Shown piece by piece: positions 24,977-36,370 of a DNA stretch of 64,000 nt. How positions within the stretch are numbered: the stretch's first letter is position 1; every line of letters begins with the position of its first letter. Made by a program: the position numbers and the translations under genes. The notes under the pieces are model-generated. The model was given only the letters and a program-made list of their open reading frames with translations. It was not told the DNA's origin and did no database searches. Origin of the DNA: Beroe ovata (Eukaryota; Ctenophora; Nuda; Beroida; Beroidae); NCBI GenBank assembly GCA_946803715.1, contig CAMPET010000107.1:172005-236004 (forward strand). Reading direction: 5' to 3'.

Positions 24977-27900
24977 TAGAGGGTTTTTTTATGNGTTTGT
25001 GTGTGTGTTTGTGTGTGTGTGTGTACGGGTGTGTACTATTCTATGATGACAATCAGCTATACCCATACGAGTTATCTGCTTGAATAATCATCATGTCACG
25101 TGACCGTTATCCATGCTACCGATTGGTCCAATCTGTAATTCCCCTCTTGCATATAATAATTATACTCGGGCTATTTGTAATTCAAAATATCATATCCCCT
25201 CTCTCTCTCTCTCTCTCTCTTTTACTGCGTATAATGTTTGCATGTTCATATCTACTATACCAATTACCGTACACAATGGCGCCCCTTACGATCGCAGCTG
25301 GAGGAACATATAATTACAGAAGTTAGTTATAATACGAATTGGAACAAAACGGTCGATTTCAACGTTTGAATATTTACACACATACACACACACATTTGTT
25401 ATAGGTACGGTAATAGTGTCGGGACACACGCTATTATGCTTACAATGTCTAAACGAATCTATACATACATAGTGAAGAGTGTTTGTGTCTATATACTGTC
25501 TCTGTACTAATGAATGTGGTGTATGTATAGAAATTAGTAATAAAGCTGGTCTTACGACGACCGATTGGTACAATTTAGTGCGCGCGCGGCACACTGCAGT
25601 GCGCGCCGCGCGCGTCATAAATCAACTCGACGTAGGGCGCGAAGCTCGGTTTGCTATACTGACCGTGGTGTTTTATTTGTCAACCTTGTCATTAAGAAAA
25701 ATGTGAATAGACTTACTCATTCTTCAGTCGAATACTTTGCATATTTATGGACTAGAAAATATATTTTCCATTTACAGGGCAAGTTCTTCTACTGTACAGA
25801 CTCATCGAAGAAAACACAATTGGAATGCATGTAAGTCGTCTCAAAAAAGATCATTTCATTCTCGATACGCACTTGGTATTCTTTGATCAAAATATGTGTA
25901 TTCTCTTGAGATTTATCAATTTATGTAATGGATATTGATTTATACTTAACAGGGGCTCCTACTTTGCGTTCCCATCGAACGACGCAGAGAATCGAAAAGT
26001 TGAGCCGCGCGAATGGAAAAAGCACTTCTTCCGATTCGACGATGTTCAGCTTGCCATGCTGACACTTTTCACGGTCGCAACATTTGAGGTACTATGTCCT
26101 AAGATAGCTCTTCACCATTCTAGACAGTAGAAATTTCTGAATAATCCAGGACTTATCTTCTAGTTTTTAGTTTGAGTTTAGGTACTAGACGCAGATTCGG
26201 AGTTCATCTAAATTCGGGAACCAATTTTCAATCACTTCCAGGGCTGGCCAGATGTGATGACGAACATGATGGACGCTAGTGAAAAGGACCGGGGGCCGGT
26301 AGAGAACGCCAATCCGGCCCTTTGTATCTACATTGTGGTGTATCTCGTCGTTATGTCATTCTTCATGATCAACATCTTCGTCGGTTTTGTGATTGTTACC
26401 TTCCAAGAGAAGGGAGAGAAAGATAATGAAGGGACCATGCTTGATAGGAACAAGGTATTCGAATTCTACGGGAAGAGTTCCCCATTATTTTGCAAAGAAA
26501 TGAAACTGAAATATCAAAAAACCTATTTCTAAGACCAAGAATAACGTTGCAGCGGAGCTGTATTGAGTTTTCGCTGAAGGTAAAACCCCAAAACAAGTAC
26601 ATCCCTAACGACGAGTATGGCATCAGATTCAAGCTTTGGCAAGTGGTGTCCTCGTCCATCTACACCAATCTTATCATGTTCATTATCTTCATAAATACCA
26701 TCCAGTTAATGATGCCGGTGAGTGAAAATGTGTCAGTGTTATTGTAACCTGATTGACAACTTGACGATGATTGGTCTCACCGTCGTATTATGATTCCCGG
26801 TTTTAACATCTTGAAAGCAAGTTAATTTTAACATTTTTAACTTCCTTTCCCCATCCCAGTATCACGGCATGTCGTCCAAGTACGAAGAAGGTTTGGAGAT
26901 GGTTAACGCTATTCTTGTCGCTGTCTTCACCGTTGATATCATTCTCAAGCTTGCCGCGTACGGAGTAAAACAGTACTTCCTCGGTGGATCTTGGAATATC
27001 TTCGATTTTGTCGTTCTGGTCGGGTCCTTCATTGACATCATGGTCAGCAATTGGTACACGGTAAGTTCTTGGATTTCATCCAATGTTTCATCTTCTGTAT
27101 AATAGTCTTCCGACTGAGGGAAATACCGGTATGAAAGAAACTAAATTTTCAGAACGAATTTGGGGGCAAGGTAAAAACAAACGTATATAAGAGCACGCAC
27201 ATCGCTATTATGTTATTTTGGTGTTGTCAGCAGCTCATTTGTTTGCAATGTCATTGCATTTTGCAGCACACCGTTTTCGTGGTTTCACTTTCATCACTGA
27301 TAAACGCTGTGTGATTTCATAGTTTCATAGCACATCACAACCAACAGTTGTACCAGCGTTTCCCTGATTGTAAAAGCCGTTTTTATAGTTTTCATTGATG
27401 CGACTAATCGCGTTCCAAGCAAACTGGAGATTTCTCTACACGAATTTATGTTTCAGTGTGGCTGCAAGTAGATTTGTCTAAACTTTCCCCCAGATCACCT
27501 AACACATATGTCACGTGACAAAGCCTCCTCCGCAGGACAATTTTATGATATCTCGTCTGGTAAAGATGTTCCGTGCGGCGAGGTTGATAAAACTCCTGAA
27601 TTACGGAGGAGAAATGAGGACCCTGCTCTTTGTTTTCCTCAAAGCACTAAAGAGTCTGCCCCATGTCATGTTTCTTGTCATGCTGACCTTCTATATCTAC
27701 GCCATCATCGGAATGCAGGTGGGAAGTGAATCTGGACAATTTGATTTCCCTACGCAAACCGCTGAAATGATTTGATTTTAGAGTTAGTTATCACAGTCTC
27801 AACATCATTCCAGATATTCGGTAAAGTAGAAGCGCATCCTGATAACGGTTCAGATTACACAATTACCCGGTACAACAACTTTGCCAGCTTCCAGAATGCC

Positions 27901-29807
27901 ATGATTCTACTTTTCCGGTAACTATAATAACAGAAATCCTAGTATCGACCTGAATCTCCAATTGAGATTCTCTTCACTCACTTAGTCCCCTCTCCCCCCT
28001 CAGATGTTCAACGGGAGAAGCTTGGCATGCCATCATGAGAGATTTAACACCCGGGCGGGCTTGGTGTGGTGGCCCGCCAGCGGGAGACGCCGGTGACGGG
28101 ACCTGCGGGTCATCTTTCTCCAAAATCTACTTCTGCACCTTCGTCATCACCTCGCAATTCCTCGTAGTTAACCTCTTCGTTTCGGTTATCATCGATAACT
28201 TCGACTATCTAACCCGAGATATGTCCATCGTGGGCCTGCACCATCTGAACAAGTTTGTGAGAAAGTGGGCTGATTTTGATCCTAAAGCCACGGGTAGGAT
28301 AAAACACGAGGATGTTATCAAGTTGTTGAAAAGGATTTCACCGCCACTGGGCCTGGGAAAGAAGTGTCCTGACAGGGTTGCATACATGGTGAGTGATTAC
28401 CCATGTTACCTTTAGTCTATCAAATATTTAGCTTTTTTCAGAATATTTTACGCTTTCAAACCCATGTTCTCCTCCAAACTTAGAAAACATCTGATCCATA
28501 AGCTCCCTTAACCCATGGTCATTTTTGCAGCGCATGATCGGAATGAACATGCCCCTCCTCCAAGACGGTACTGTCGAGTTCACTGCCACCCTGTTTGCAC
28601 TGGTCAGGACATCGCTAGACATCCACATGCCGAAGGGGGTAAACGCCGTCTCGGACATGAACAAACAACTCAAGATAGAGATTTGTAAAACCTTTCCGGG
28701 CATGAGGACAAAGTTGTTGGAGCGGGTTTTGCCCGTGGATGGTACGTCAATCCAAACACAAGGATACCTATCCTTCTTTTTCTTGAGCAAACTTTTCTTT
28801 TTTCTTCTCCTTTTCGCATTTCTCTCTTTCCATTTCCTTCTTTCATCTTCTTCGACTCGTATCGAGCGACCTTTGCTGCTCAATGGTAACAGATTCATTT
28901 CCAGAACCTGGCAAGGAAGTTGAAACAGTTGCTAAGATCTATGCAACGCTCATGATACAGAAATTCTACCGACATCTTCAGAAGAAACGTGAAGAAGAGT
29001 TCCAGAAATCCCAACAACAACCTCTTGTCGTGAGTTGGCGAAAAATTTCTCAGATTTTTTTGTCAATTTCCGTGAATCCCTGATAAATATTCTGCGAGCA
29101 GTAATCATTCACATCATTATTAACACGGTCTTCACATGGTGCAGGCAGGATTGAGGATCCCCCATGAACTCAGCCGTCCTCTAAAGAGGCAGATTTCTGG
29201 TGAACTAGACCTGGAGTCAGATGACGAGGAATACAATAACATCAGTAAAAAGGTGGGAAGCACTCATTGTGATTGAGCACTGGTAATCATAAGGAGGGGG
29301 ATGTGAAGCGATGTAGAGTGCAATGGAACCATTGCACGATTTCAACCAATTTCAATTGAATAAATCATGAAAGCGTGACATGCCATCACGATTGGCTTGA
29401 TCAAATTTGCGTGCCCTGCGATAATCACTACTAATCCATGCGATGACCACGCCCAATTTCTCAGCCTGTTCACAGCATAGTGAGTAACCTGTTCAACTCT
29501 GTGAAACACAAGCGACACGATAGCGGCGGTCGCGGTGGTTCCACACCACGTTTACCACACAGAACTAACAACAACACCAGCAACAACAACAAAAGCAACA
29601 GCAATAACAACGATATAGAACTTTCAGACTTGAACAGCAATTCCACCAACCTTTTAACAGGTTTGTAGGCATTTCGGTGCCTTCATTTTTCTCTCTTTTT
29701 CAAAGTTTGGATTTGACAAGAACTTGATTAATTCCCTCCAACTCGACACTCACTTTCCCCTCACTTACTCCCCTCACTCCTCAGTATCGCCGACTGATAA
29801 CATATAG
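7215..29807 (+). CDS. Voltage-gated calcium channel alpha-1 subunit, Cav1/Cav2 (HVA) type
   Basis: Complete 29-exon model, 1655 residues, all phases agree. Exons: 7215-7260, 7375-7465, 10831-10936, 11736-11875, 12008-12102, 14471-14623, 14765-14958, 15435-15574, 16442-16581, 16774-17559, 19113-19216, 19436-19548, 19770-20039, 20167-20296, 22030-22193, 23849-24041, 25778-25830, 25953-26088, 26242-26454, 26553-26717, 26860-27060, 27536-27718, 27814-27917, 28004-28388, 28531-28741, 28905-29029, 29145-29252, 29465-29660, 29785-29807. The four pore loops carry Glu: TLEGWTD (E267), TGEDWN (E610), TFEGWPD (E1018) and TGEAWHA (E1312), the EEEE calcium filter. The beta-subunit site (AID) is near 338-354 ([13 protein letters not shown]), the EF-hand near 1395-1418 and the IQ motif near 1523-1533. 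The cytosolic N-terminus is very short and starts MGCLCTKN. The II-III linker holds an acidic DEDEDEDED run. Domain III S4 lacks two usual charges. Cav3 and Nav/NALCN are excluded by the filter and AID. Confidence 0.93.
7466..10830 (+). other. Cav intron 2 (3.4 kb), no nested gene seen
   Basis: The intron between the second exon and the IS1 exon holds AT-rich sequence, several TG-rich microsatellites and an 80-base gap at 9644-9723. Short open frames inside it have no recognisable domains and I treat them as chance. Confidence 0.7.
9618..9743. repeat. (TG)n microsatellite with an 80-N gap at 9644-9723
   Basis: A pure TG run enters and leaves the gap, so the missing bases are probably more of the same repeat. 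The region lies in Cav intron 2. Frames of Cys-Val or Thr-His repeats across it are artefacts. Confidence 0.95.
11187..11400. repeat. Degenerate CA/CAGA-rich microsatellite
   Basis: About 200 bases of ACACAGACA-type imperfect repeats in Cav intron 3, between the IS1 exon and the IS2-S3 exon. It holds no gene. Confidence 0.85.
11792..12438 (+). repeat. First copy of a ~650-bp near-duplicate spanning Cav exons 4-5
   Basis: This segment contains most of Cav exon 4 (IS2-S3), all of exon 5 (IS4) and flanking intron. It is repeated at 12503-13158 with scattered substitutions and small indels. Confidence 0.85.
12503..13158 (+). repeat. Second copy of Cav exons 4 (partial) and 5, beside a single N
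   Basis: The copy starts directly after the N at 12502, lacks the 5' part and acceptor of exon 4, and repeats exon 5 at about 12713-12807. The coding differences I can see are synonymous (for example ACT/ACG, GCC/GCG, CTG/CTA). Both copies end at the same CAAGCTGCTTCATCGT sequence. This pattern fits unmerged haplotypes better than true alternative exons. Confidence 0.82.
15590..15750. repeat. GGTGTCAGTA-type irregular tandem repeat
   Basis: About ten occurrences of (T)GGTGTCA with short spacers lie directly after Cav exon 8 in the intron. Similar GTGTCA or GTGTTA words recur in SLC1 introns (32170-32270) and after ACSBG (57140-57210). Confidence 0.6.
20440..20575. repeat. Tandem repeat (CTCTAGTCACTCTAATCTCC units)
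   Basis: Short imperfect units, some extended by AAGTCTCGATAATCAGTC, repeat in Cav intron 14. They are non-coding. Confidence 0.8.
20657..20804. repeat. (TG)n microsatellite with a 42-N gap at 20735-20776
   Basis: TG repeats with a few TTTG or TATG interruptions flank the gap, in Cav intron 14. Confidence 0.95.
22937..22997. repeat. (CA)n microsatellite
   Basis: CACA repeats with ACAAACAC interruptions lie in Cav intron 15. A TG-rich counterpart lies at 22585-22635. Confidence 0.9.
24904..25025. repeat. (TG)n/TTTG microsatellite with a single N at 24994
   Basis: TG-rich sequence lies on both sides of the N, in Cav intron 16. The single N probably marks a join inside the repeat. Confidence 0.85.
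25581..25614. repeat. GC-rich imperfect palindrome
   Basis: A GCGCGC-rich imperfect palindrome centred on CTGCAG lies in AT-rich Cav intron 16. It resembles the GCGCGC clusters at 31023-31100, 41229-41250 and 51041-51088. Confidence 0.6.
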
Positions 29808-31674
29808 TCGAGGGCCGGGAGACGACATCTCCCTGCGATGAAGATGAACTCAACGGTATCTATTGTCAGAATCCTCACATGGGTAGTCTGGTGACAAGAA
29901 AGTGCAGCGCAGACGATAAGCACGTGATCTCGATCATGGTCTATACATGTTGCCATTGAAACGAAATGTAGTATACCAAAAGTGTGTGTGCGATGGACAG
30001 TATGTGACACGTGTTATAGTCATAGGATAACGCGCGCACACACACACGTGACGCGCGCCCTGTAGATCTGACCGGATAAGCACGCGCAGGGTAAGGGTTA
30101 TATTATGATATTTGATGTGATTTCTTTTTCTTGACGTTGTGTGTGTATAAATTAGCCGCTATGATAGCCCATGATGTACATTGTACATTATTTAGGTTCA
30201 AGTATTTGTATTGCAAGTCGTGTAAAAAGTGTAAATTTTCATGAAAATCATGTCACTATGTAGGTGTTAAAATCACTGTTCATATCAAAAAAATATAAGT
30301 TTTTCACCCATTCGACCGCTTAGTCTTATTTCATCTTATTTCTTACTTTTAGAACATTATATTCGTTATTTGTACAAAGAGCAAAGATATTTATTCTCTT
30401 TATTAACTATGGAACTATTTAAAATTGAATTATATTCGCCGGAGAAGATTTGTGTATTTGACATTTGTATTTTAGTTAAAATCATCCTGACATGCCTGAT
30501 CCCGGTGCTGTTTTGCGATAAGAGAGATCCTTTGGTTGTTATGATCACGTACCTTATTTAAACCTAAATGAGATATGTGACAATATGTTGCCCCAGAAAC
30601 CTTAAGTTTTCCCCCCAATTTTCTTATAGCTTCCTCGCTGACGATTATTGGTTGCTTTGACATGACATCCCATTACCAACTTTAGATATTTCCGAAATAT
30701 TTACCTATTGCAGGATGACCCCTGAGTTCTGACAATCTGACATTTCAGTGAATTTAATCTCAATCTCATAGGGCCGGGATTCGCCCTGTATCTATTTGGG
30801 TGAACGCGTTTTATTATTTCATTTCTGATTTCATTTATCATAATTGATTTCAAATTGAGATTCCCATCGTTTGAATTCGATTTGTTTAAAGTAGACCTGA
30901 TCAGTGATCCTGAAAGGGGACCTTTGCTGACTGCCTGGTCAGATTTAGTGTCCACTGTTTCTATGATCATGGAAAGTGCATTATGGATCCTGAATTTGAC
31001 TAAAACTACACGATTGAATTGAAGCCGCGCCGCGCGCACTCGAGTCAAGGAAAGTATGCAATTGTTAGTGTAGACGCTAGAAAATCAACGCGCGCGCGCA
31101 ATTGAGAAACAGATCTACAAATCAAACTCAATTGATTTAAGAGGTGAGAATGAAATAAAATGAATGATATCGACAACCATCAATCAAAGATGCCTGACTG
31201 TCACATCAATGTCAAATGTCAAAATCAATCCTAAATAGTTGTCAGTTGAGAGCATTGAAAATGAAGAAGTTTGCTCTGATAAAGTGTATTCCCTGATCAT
31301 GAATATGATTATCAGGAACATAATAAATTCATCATCATGATTAAACATATCAATAGTTCGTCTTCAGTGCTTAATCAAACTATGAATTAATATATCAGCA
31401 TATTTGTATCAAGAAATGGAGACTGTTTCTTGATCAGAGTTTTTCAGAATCCGTTACTTATAATCCGTGGTAAAATGTGAGTTATATATCATATCATCAC
31501 TGTCTATAATTCAATTCGTGCTTTTGACAGAGTTAAAACTCAGGGCTCCACAACAATATCGGAAATGAGAAGCTATCGTATGAGCGTGAGTTTACACGGA
31601 CTCATTGTTGAGAAGCGGATCGGTAGGGCCGGGGGCCGTTTTCTCCTGAAAGAAAAACATAATATCAACATTTC
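29808..31674. other. Convergent intergenic region between Cav and SLC1
   Basis: The 1.9 kb between the two stop codons should hold both 3' untranslated regions. I see no convincing open frame. A GC-rich CA/GCGCGC stretch lies at about 30030-30085 and another at 31023-31100. Confidence 0.6.
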
Positions 31675-34600
31675 TTATTCAAGTTTGAATAACTTTGCGA
31701 AGGAATTTGATTGCGAAGGAATGCAAACCTGCATTTCTTTTTCCCTATCCATTTCCTGCAGCTCATTCTGACAGAGTGTCTGAACTATGGCACAACCAAG
31801 AGCATCGCCCATCACGTTCGTTATTGTTCTAAATCTGTCCAGGAACCTAGGAATCACAACGATACACGGTTACCGTATGATCGGATACACAAACACAGAA
31901 ACAAACACACACACATACACATACACACATACACACACACAAACACACACACATACACACACACACACACACCAGTCGATTGTGAGCAGGAGGGAGATCA
32001 TGTCCGTTGGCAAGTTGACAGCATTGAGTACCATCACCATGGTAACAAGTCCAGCAGAAGGGATACCGGCTGCTCCCACGGCGGCGAGCGTTGCTGTCAG
32101 CCCCGTCACGACAACTTGTCCAAAATTGAGCGAAATACCGTTCACTTGGGCGATGAATAAGCATGCCACCTGAGTGAAATGGTGTCAACATTTCCCACCA
32201 AGTGACGAGGTGTCAACTGCACATATCACGGTGTCAGTTGGAAAAAAGGTGTCAATCATTGTTGACACAGAGTCTCTCTCTCTCACCGCTTCATAAAGGG
32301 CAGTTCCGTCCATGTTGATTGTAGCACCTACAGGGATAACAAATCTCGATACCCTCTTGTCTATCATGTTCCGTTCCTCCACGCACCGCATAGTGACGGG
32401 CATCGTGGCACTGCTGGAGTCCGTGCCAAATGCGGTAGCCATGGCTGAGAGGAAAGAGGGGAGAGTGGGGTGTAAGTGATGGTTTGTGAGAAGGGTTTTT
32501 TTCTTTTATAAAGGAGCATAGGGTTAGTAAGACAGTGAGTTTCCATAGCAACCTGGTAACATATTGTAGTAGTAGGGTATGGGGTTTTTCCTGGTGAATG
32601 CCACATAGAGTGCTGGTAGAACGATGAAAAAGTGGATTGCTATGCCACCGAGAACTGTTGCCATGTACATGCCTAGCTGTTGCATCATCTTCCCAAAGTC
32701 TTCCACCTGATGGAAGTATTCAGTATTACATACACACCATTTCACTGCAGTATACAATCATTACTGAGGTGCTTCTCTTGATATCATTCTTTTGATACCA
32801 CTTTCTTGCCAACTGTCTGTTGACCTTTTCTATTGACACCACTCTATAATCTGCTCATTATTGACTCCGCCCACTTACCCCGGCGAATTGCCCGGCAATC
32901 AGGAAGAATATTCCGATAGGAGAGTACCAGAGAATGAGATAGACCAATCGCATGGTAAGGTCGTTAATGCTGTGTACCACCTGTTGGAAAAACCATGGTT
33001 CAAGACCGCAAAAACCACGGTAGCGATGGTTCAATATCGCATGGTTCTTAAATATAAACATCTGATGAATGATTCAAAATGGAATTAAGTCCTAAATTTG
33101 TCATATGGGATCTGAACGTTAACTAAATTTCACCCAGGAGTCCTAAACTCATATGAGATCTGAAAGTTTACTAAATTTCACCCAGCAGTTAATACCTTCA
33201 TCAGAGGAGCTGATTCATCAGGGTGAAGAGACATGAGCACTCCACATACTATGCTAAACACAATGATACCTATCATGTTCATTCCACCATCCACGAACTA
33301 TCATGGGTAAGGGTTTAGTTGGGAGAGTGATTTGATGGAATGACGAAAAGTGGCATTTCCATTCTCATTGACAGTAATATGAGACAGCCGTCTCTCTCAT
33401 GAGACTTCTACAAAACACTCAATACTCAATATTTCTATGATCTTTACCTTGAGTGATCTCTCCACATGTGTAGTTCCCGTTTCAGTTCCATTCTCGTACG
33501 TATCAGCCACCACACTGAATACGGTGGCGTGTTTACCGAAAGTGGCAGAAACTATGTTGTCCGGGAATGCTCCCCGAAAGAGATCCATGATGGTATCCAG
33601 CGTGTTTGTGTTCGGATCAGCGTTGACCACTGCGGAGAGAAAGAGTGAAAGAAAGAGAGAGGGTGGGAATGTGAGAATGGGGGAGGCAGAGATAGGGTAA
33701 ATTGAGAGTTGAAATTCACAGCAAAACCCGTGTTTTGCACGTGACACTGGACCTATAATGGCAAAATAATGCGATAATGAATCCTGGATAGAACTAGAAT
33801 AACGTGTTCAAAACAGGGCGCTATGGGTGGCACTGAAGCCAAATTAATGGATAGAGTATCCCTCTTTCGATGCTAAGAGTGAAGCAGAGCATTATCATCC
33901 TAAATACAAATATAGCGCGACAGGGGGCATAGGGGGTCAGCTATAATTAATGATGAGTTCAACGAGATGCCATTTTTTGTCCCCCAGGGGCCAGAATTCT
34001 CTGTAATTCAGGGGGACAAATGAATTATCATCAAAATTTAGCATTTGCAGGATCTATCAACAGCCCCATAACCCGTTGCCATGGCATGCAACTGTTACTC
34101 CGAATGGCTTACTTTTTTTCTTATTTATAAGCATTTCGATAGTTTGGTTCGTCACTAACGGTCACAATTTCTCGTAACTTTTTTAGTCTTTCAGTCCTTA
34201 ACTCAAACTCCCATAGTTTTATGACATGATGAAGACTCTTCTTCTTGTGTGCCTCATGCTAGGATCTGCCCTCTCGATAAAATGCTATCTCGGTACAATA
34301 ACTGGAGGGATGAGAGCTCTAACTGAGTCAGATTGTTCCAGTGCGATCACCACGTGTACAACGTAAGCGTATACTTATAGTTATACTTTTAGTATCAACT
34401 AGATATCAACTAGGAATTGTGGATGTACTGATCAAACATTCTCGGTTCCCCAATGAGGAATCACCATGCATTCAACATGCATAATACAATGCATTACCCT
34501 TGCAGGATAACTACTACTAAAACAGTGGCCTCGACAACTGTCAAGGTTGAGACTATGGCATGCGGCTTGGCTAATGAGGTGTGCGAGGTGACGAGCTCGG

Positions 34601-36370
34601 TAGATTGTGTATCCTGTAACACGGATCTCTGCAACAACGGAGCAGCGAGTTTCAGCACTATTCTGTCCGTCACCGCGTGTATCATGACGTGGCTGTTGTA
34701 CTACTACTAGAGTCAACAGGACGTGCAGTGTGTGCAAAGTGTAGTGCATGGAATTCATAGAATTAGAAACATTTTCCCATTTATCTCACGAACAATTTCA
34801 GTAGTAGGTGATGATTTTAAAGAGAAACATTTTTCACTTAAACATTCATCCACAAAAGATATAGTCGATGCGTCTTCATTACGTTAGTCGTGGCATGTGA
34901 AAATTGAAAGTGTGCTGTTCGCCAGTGTCTACAAAGTACAAGGCTGGCGCAGAATGAGGAGAACTGATTCTAATTTCTGGCAGTGTTTTTGAGAAAAATA
35001 GCATCAATTGATCTGCCATCGCGGTGGCCGATGTCAAGATTACTACAGCTTAATTCAAACTGTTTAAAGAAGCCTGAACACATAACGTCAAAAGAAGGGG
35101 TCTATAGTATCAAAGAAAGTGGAGTCAGCACTGAACAGTCAACTGGTGTTATTACAAACCTCCACTGGTAGCACTGTACTGGTTATTCCCAGCACCAGGA
35201 CGGATCGCTGACACCAGGCAGAGTCCCAGAATGGCAGCCATGACAGTTGTCGTCATGTAGTATGCGACGGCTATCCCACCTATCTTGCCTGTAAATAAGA
35301 TGCGAGGTACACAGATTGCGAGACAAATAGAATGCGGGATGATTGAACAAGGGTTTTCAGATTGATCGAGTATGACTAACTAAAGTCTATGTATAATGTA
35401 TACAATTTTATACGATGTATTGCTTCCATAATACAATGTATAATGGAAGTACATTATATAATGTACAATTCACACAACTCATGTATAGCAGTGTATAATA
35501 CCACGTGTACGTACTTACCGCACGACTTGGCATTGATAGCACCCAACCCGGTGATAATGCTAGCCACAACCAGGGGTAGAATCACACACTTCAACATCCG
35601 GAGGAGTAGCTCACCGGGAAACTTCAGTAGCACCACGACCAGGTCATAGGAGCGGGGGTGCACACATTGGTGCACAATAACACCTGGTGATAAGAGAGGG
35701 TGTTAGTGTCATAGGAACGGGGATGCACACATTGGTGCACAATAACACCTGGTGATAAGAGAGGGCGATAGTGTCATAAGAGCGGGGGTGCACACATTGG
35801 TGCACAATAACACCTGGTGATAAGAGAGGGTGATAGTGTCATAGGAGCGGGGGTGCACACATTGGTGCACGATGACACCAGGTGATAAGAGAGGGTGATA
35901 GTGTTATAGGAACGGGATGCACACATTGGTTTTAAGATAGGGTGTTAGTGTCATAGGAGCGAGTGTGCACACATTGGTGCACGATGACACCTGGTGATAA
36001 GAGTGGGTGATAATATCATAGGAACGGGGTGCACACATTGGTGCACAATGCCACCTGGTGATAAGAGAGGGTGTTAGTGTCATAGGAACGGGGTGCACGC
36101 ATTGGTAGATAGGGTGTTAGTGTCATAGGAGCGAGTGTGCACTGATTGGTGCACGCATTGGTTGTGAGAGAGGCTGTTAGTTCCAATGGAGTATATTCTC
36201 ACCAGGGTGACTGATATCCGCTACTCACCCAGAACAAGACCCCCAAACACGGCAAGTAAGGTCAGCACAAAGAGCAGGTTTTCTTGTATCTTCTGCCACA
36301 AGTTTCGTGCCATATCTTTGGGCTGGCGCGGCTCCCTAGCTAGCGCCTCAGTCTCACCTTTATCACTCAT
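31675..36370 (-). CDS. Excitatory amino acid (glutamate/aspartate) transporter, SLC1 family
   Basis: Ten exons on the minus strand give 500 residues with agreeing phases: 36370-36229, 35683-35519, 35288-35160, 33629-33448, 33297-33196, 32980-32879, 32706-32553, 32444-32287, 32169-31973 and 31846-31675. SLC1 proteins are plasma-membrane, sodium-coupled trimeric transporters. Visible motifs are SSSATMP (hairpin 1, about 335-341), [10 protein letters not shown] (369-378), [12 protein letters not shown] (hairpin 2) and DRFR (447-450). The Arg of DRFR aligns with the Arg that binds the side-chain carboxylate in EAATs, so acidic substrates are inferred rather than neutral ones (ASCT). The exon 3 donor is uncertain (GTTTGT chosen). 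The exon 9 donor lies inside a (TG)n repeat. An AG acceptor behind a pyrimidine tract ends four bases before the ATG. A Ly6-like gene lies inside intron 3 on the other strand. Confidence 0.93.
31890..31972. repeat. (CA)n microsatellite at an SLC1 splice donor
   Basis: The plus-strand CA run reads as GTGTGT on the gene strand and supplies the donor of SLC1 exon 9. It fills most of a 126-base intron. Confidence 0.9.
34226..34710 (+). CDS. Ly6/uPAR (three-finger) domain protein, putative GPI-anchored
   Basis: Two exons, 34226-34362 and 34506-34710, join in frame to give 113 residues. The N-terminus [17 protein letters not shown] is a clear signal peptide. The mature part has eight cysteines and ends with [11 protein letters not shown], matching the C-terminal CNxDxCN signature of the LU fold. 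A hydrophobic tail follows ([13 protein letters not shown], then LLYYY at the stop), as expected for GPI attachment. The product should be an extracellular, lipid-anchored small protein; its partner cannot be told from sequence. The gene lies wholly inside SLC1 intron 3 on the opposite strand. Upstream, TTTTTTAG and TCTTTCAG offer acceptors within about 40 bases of the ATG. The total length is typical of Ly6 proteins. The family is recognised; the function is not. Confidence 0.8.
35645..36180. repeat. 65-bp minisatellite, about nine units, seeded by SLC1 exon 2
   Basis: Units begin CATAGGA(G/A)CG at 35645, 35710, 35775, 35840, 35905, 35952, 36017, 36081 and 36124. Most are 65 bp; later ones carry deletions. 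The first unit contains the acceptor and first about 40 coding bases of SLC1 exon 2, so the array consists of copies of an intron-exon border spread through intron 1. Confidence 0.92.

Noticed and set aside
35904-36098. Minus-strand frame with repeated CAPRSYD-like peptides
   Set aside because: It translates the 65-bp minisatellite copies, not an independent exon.
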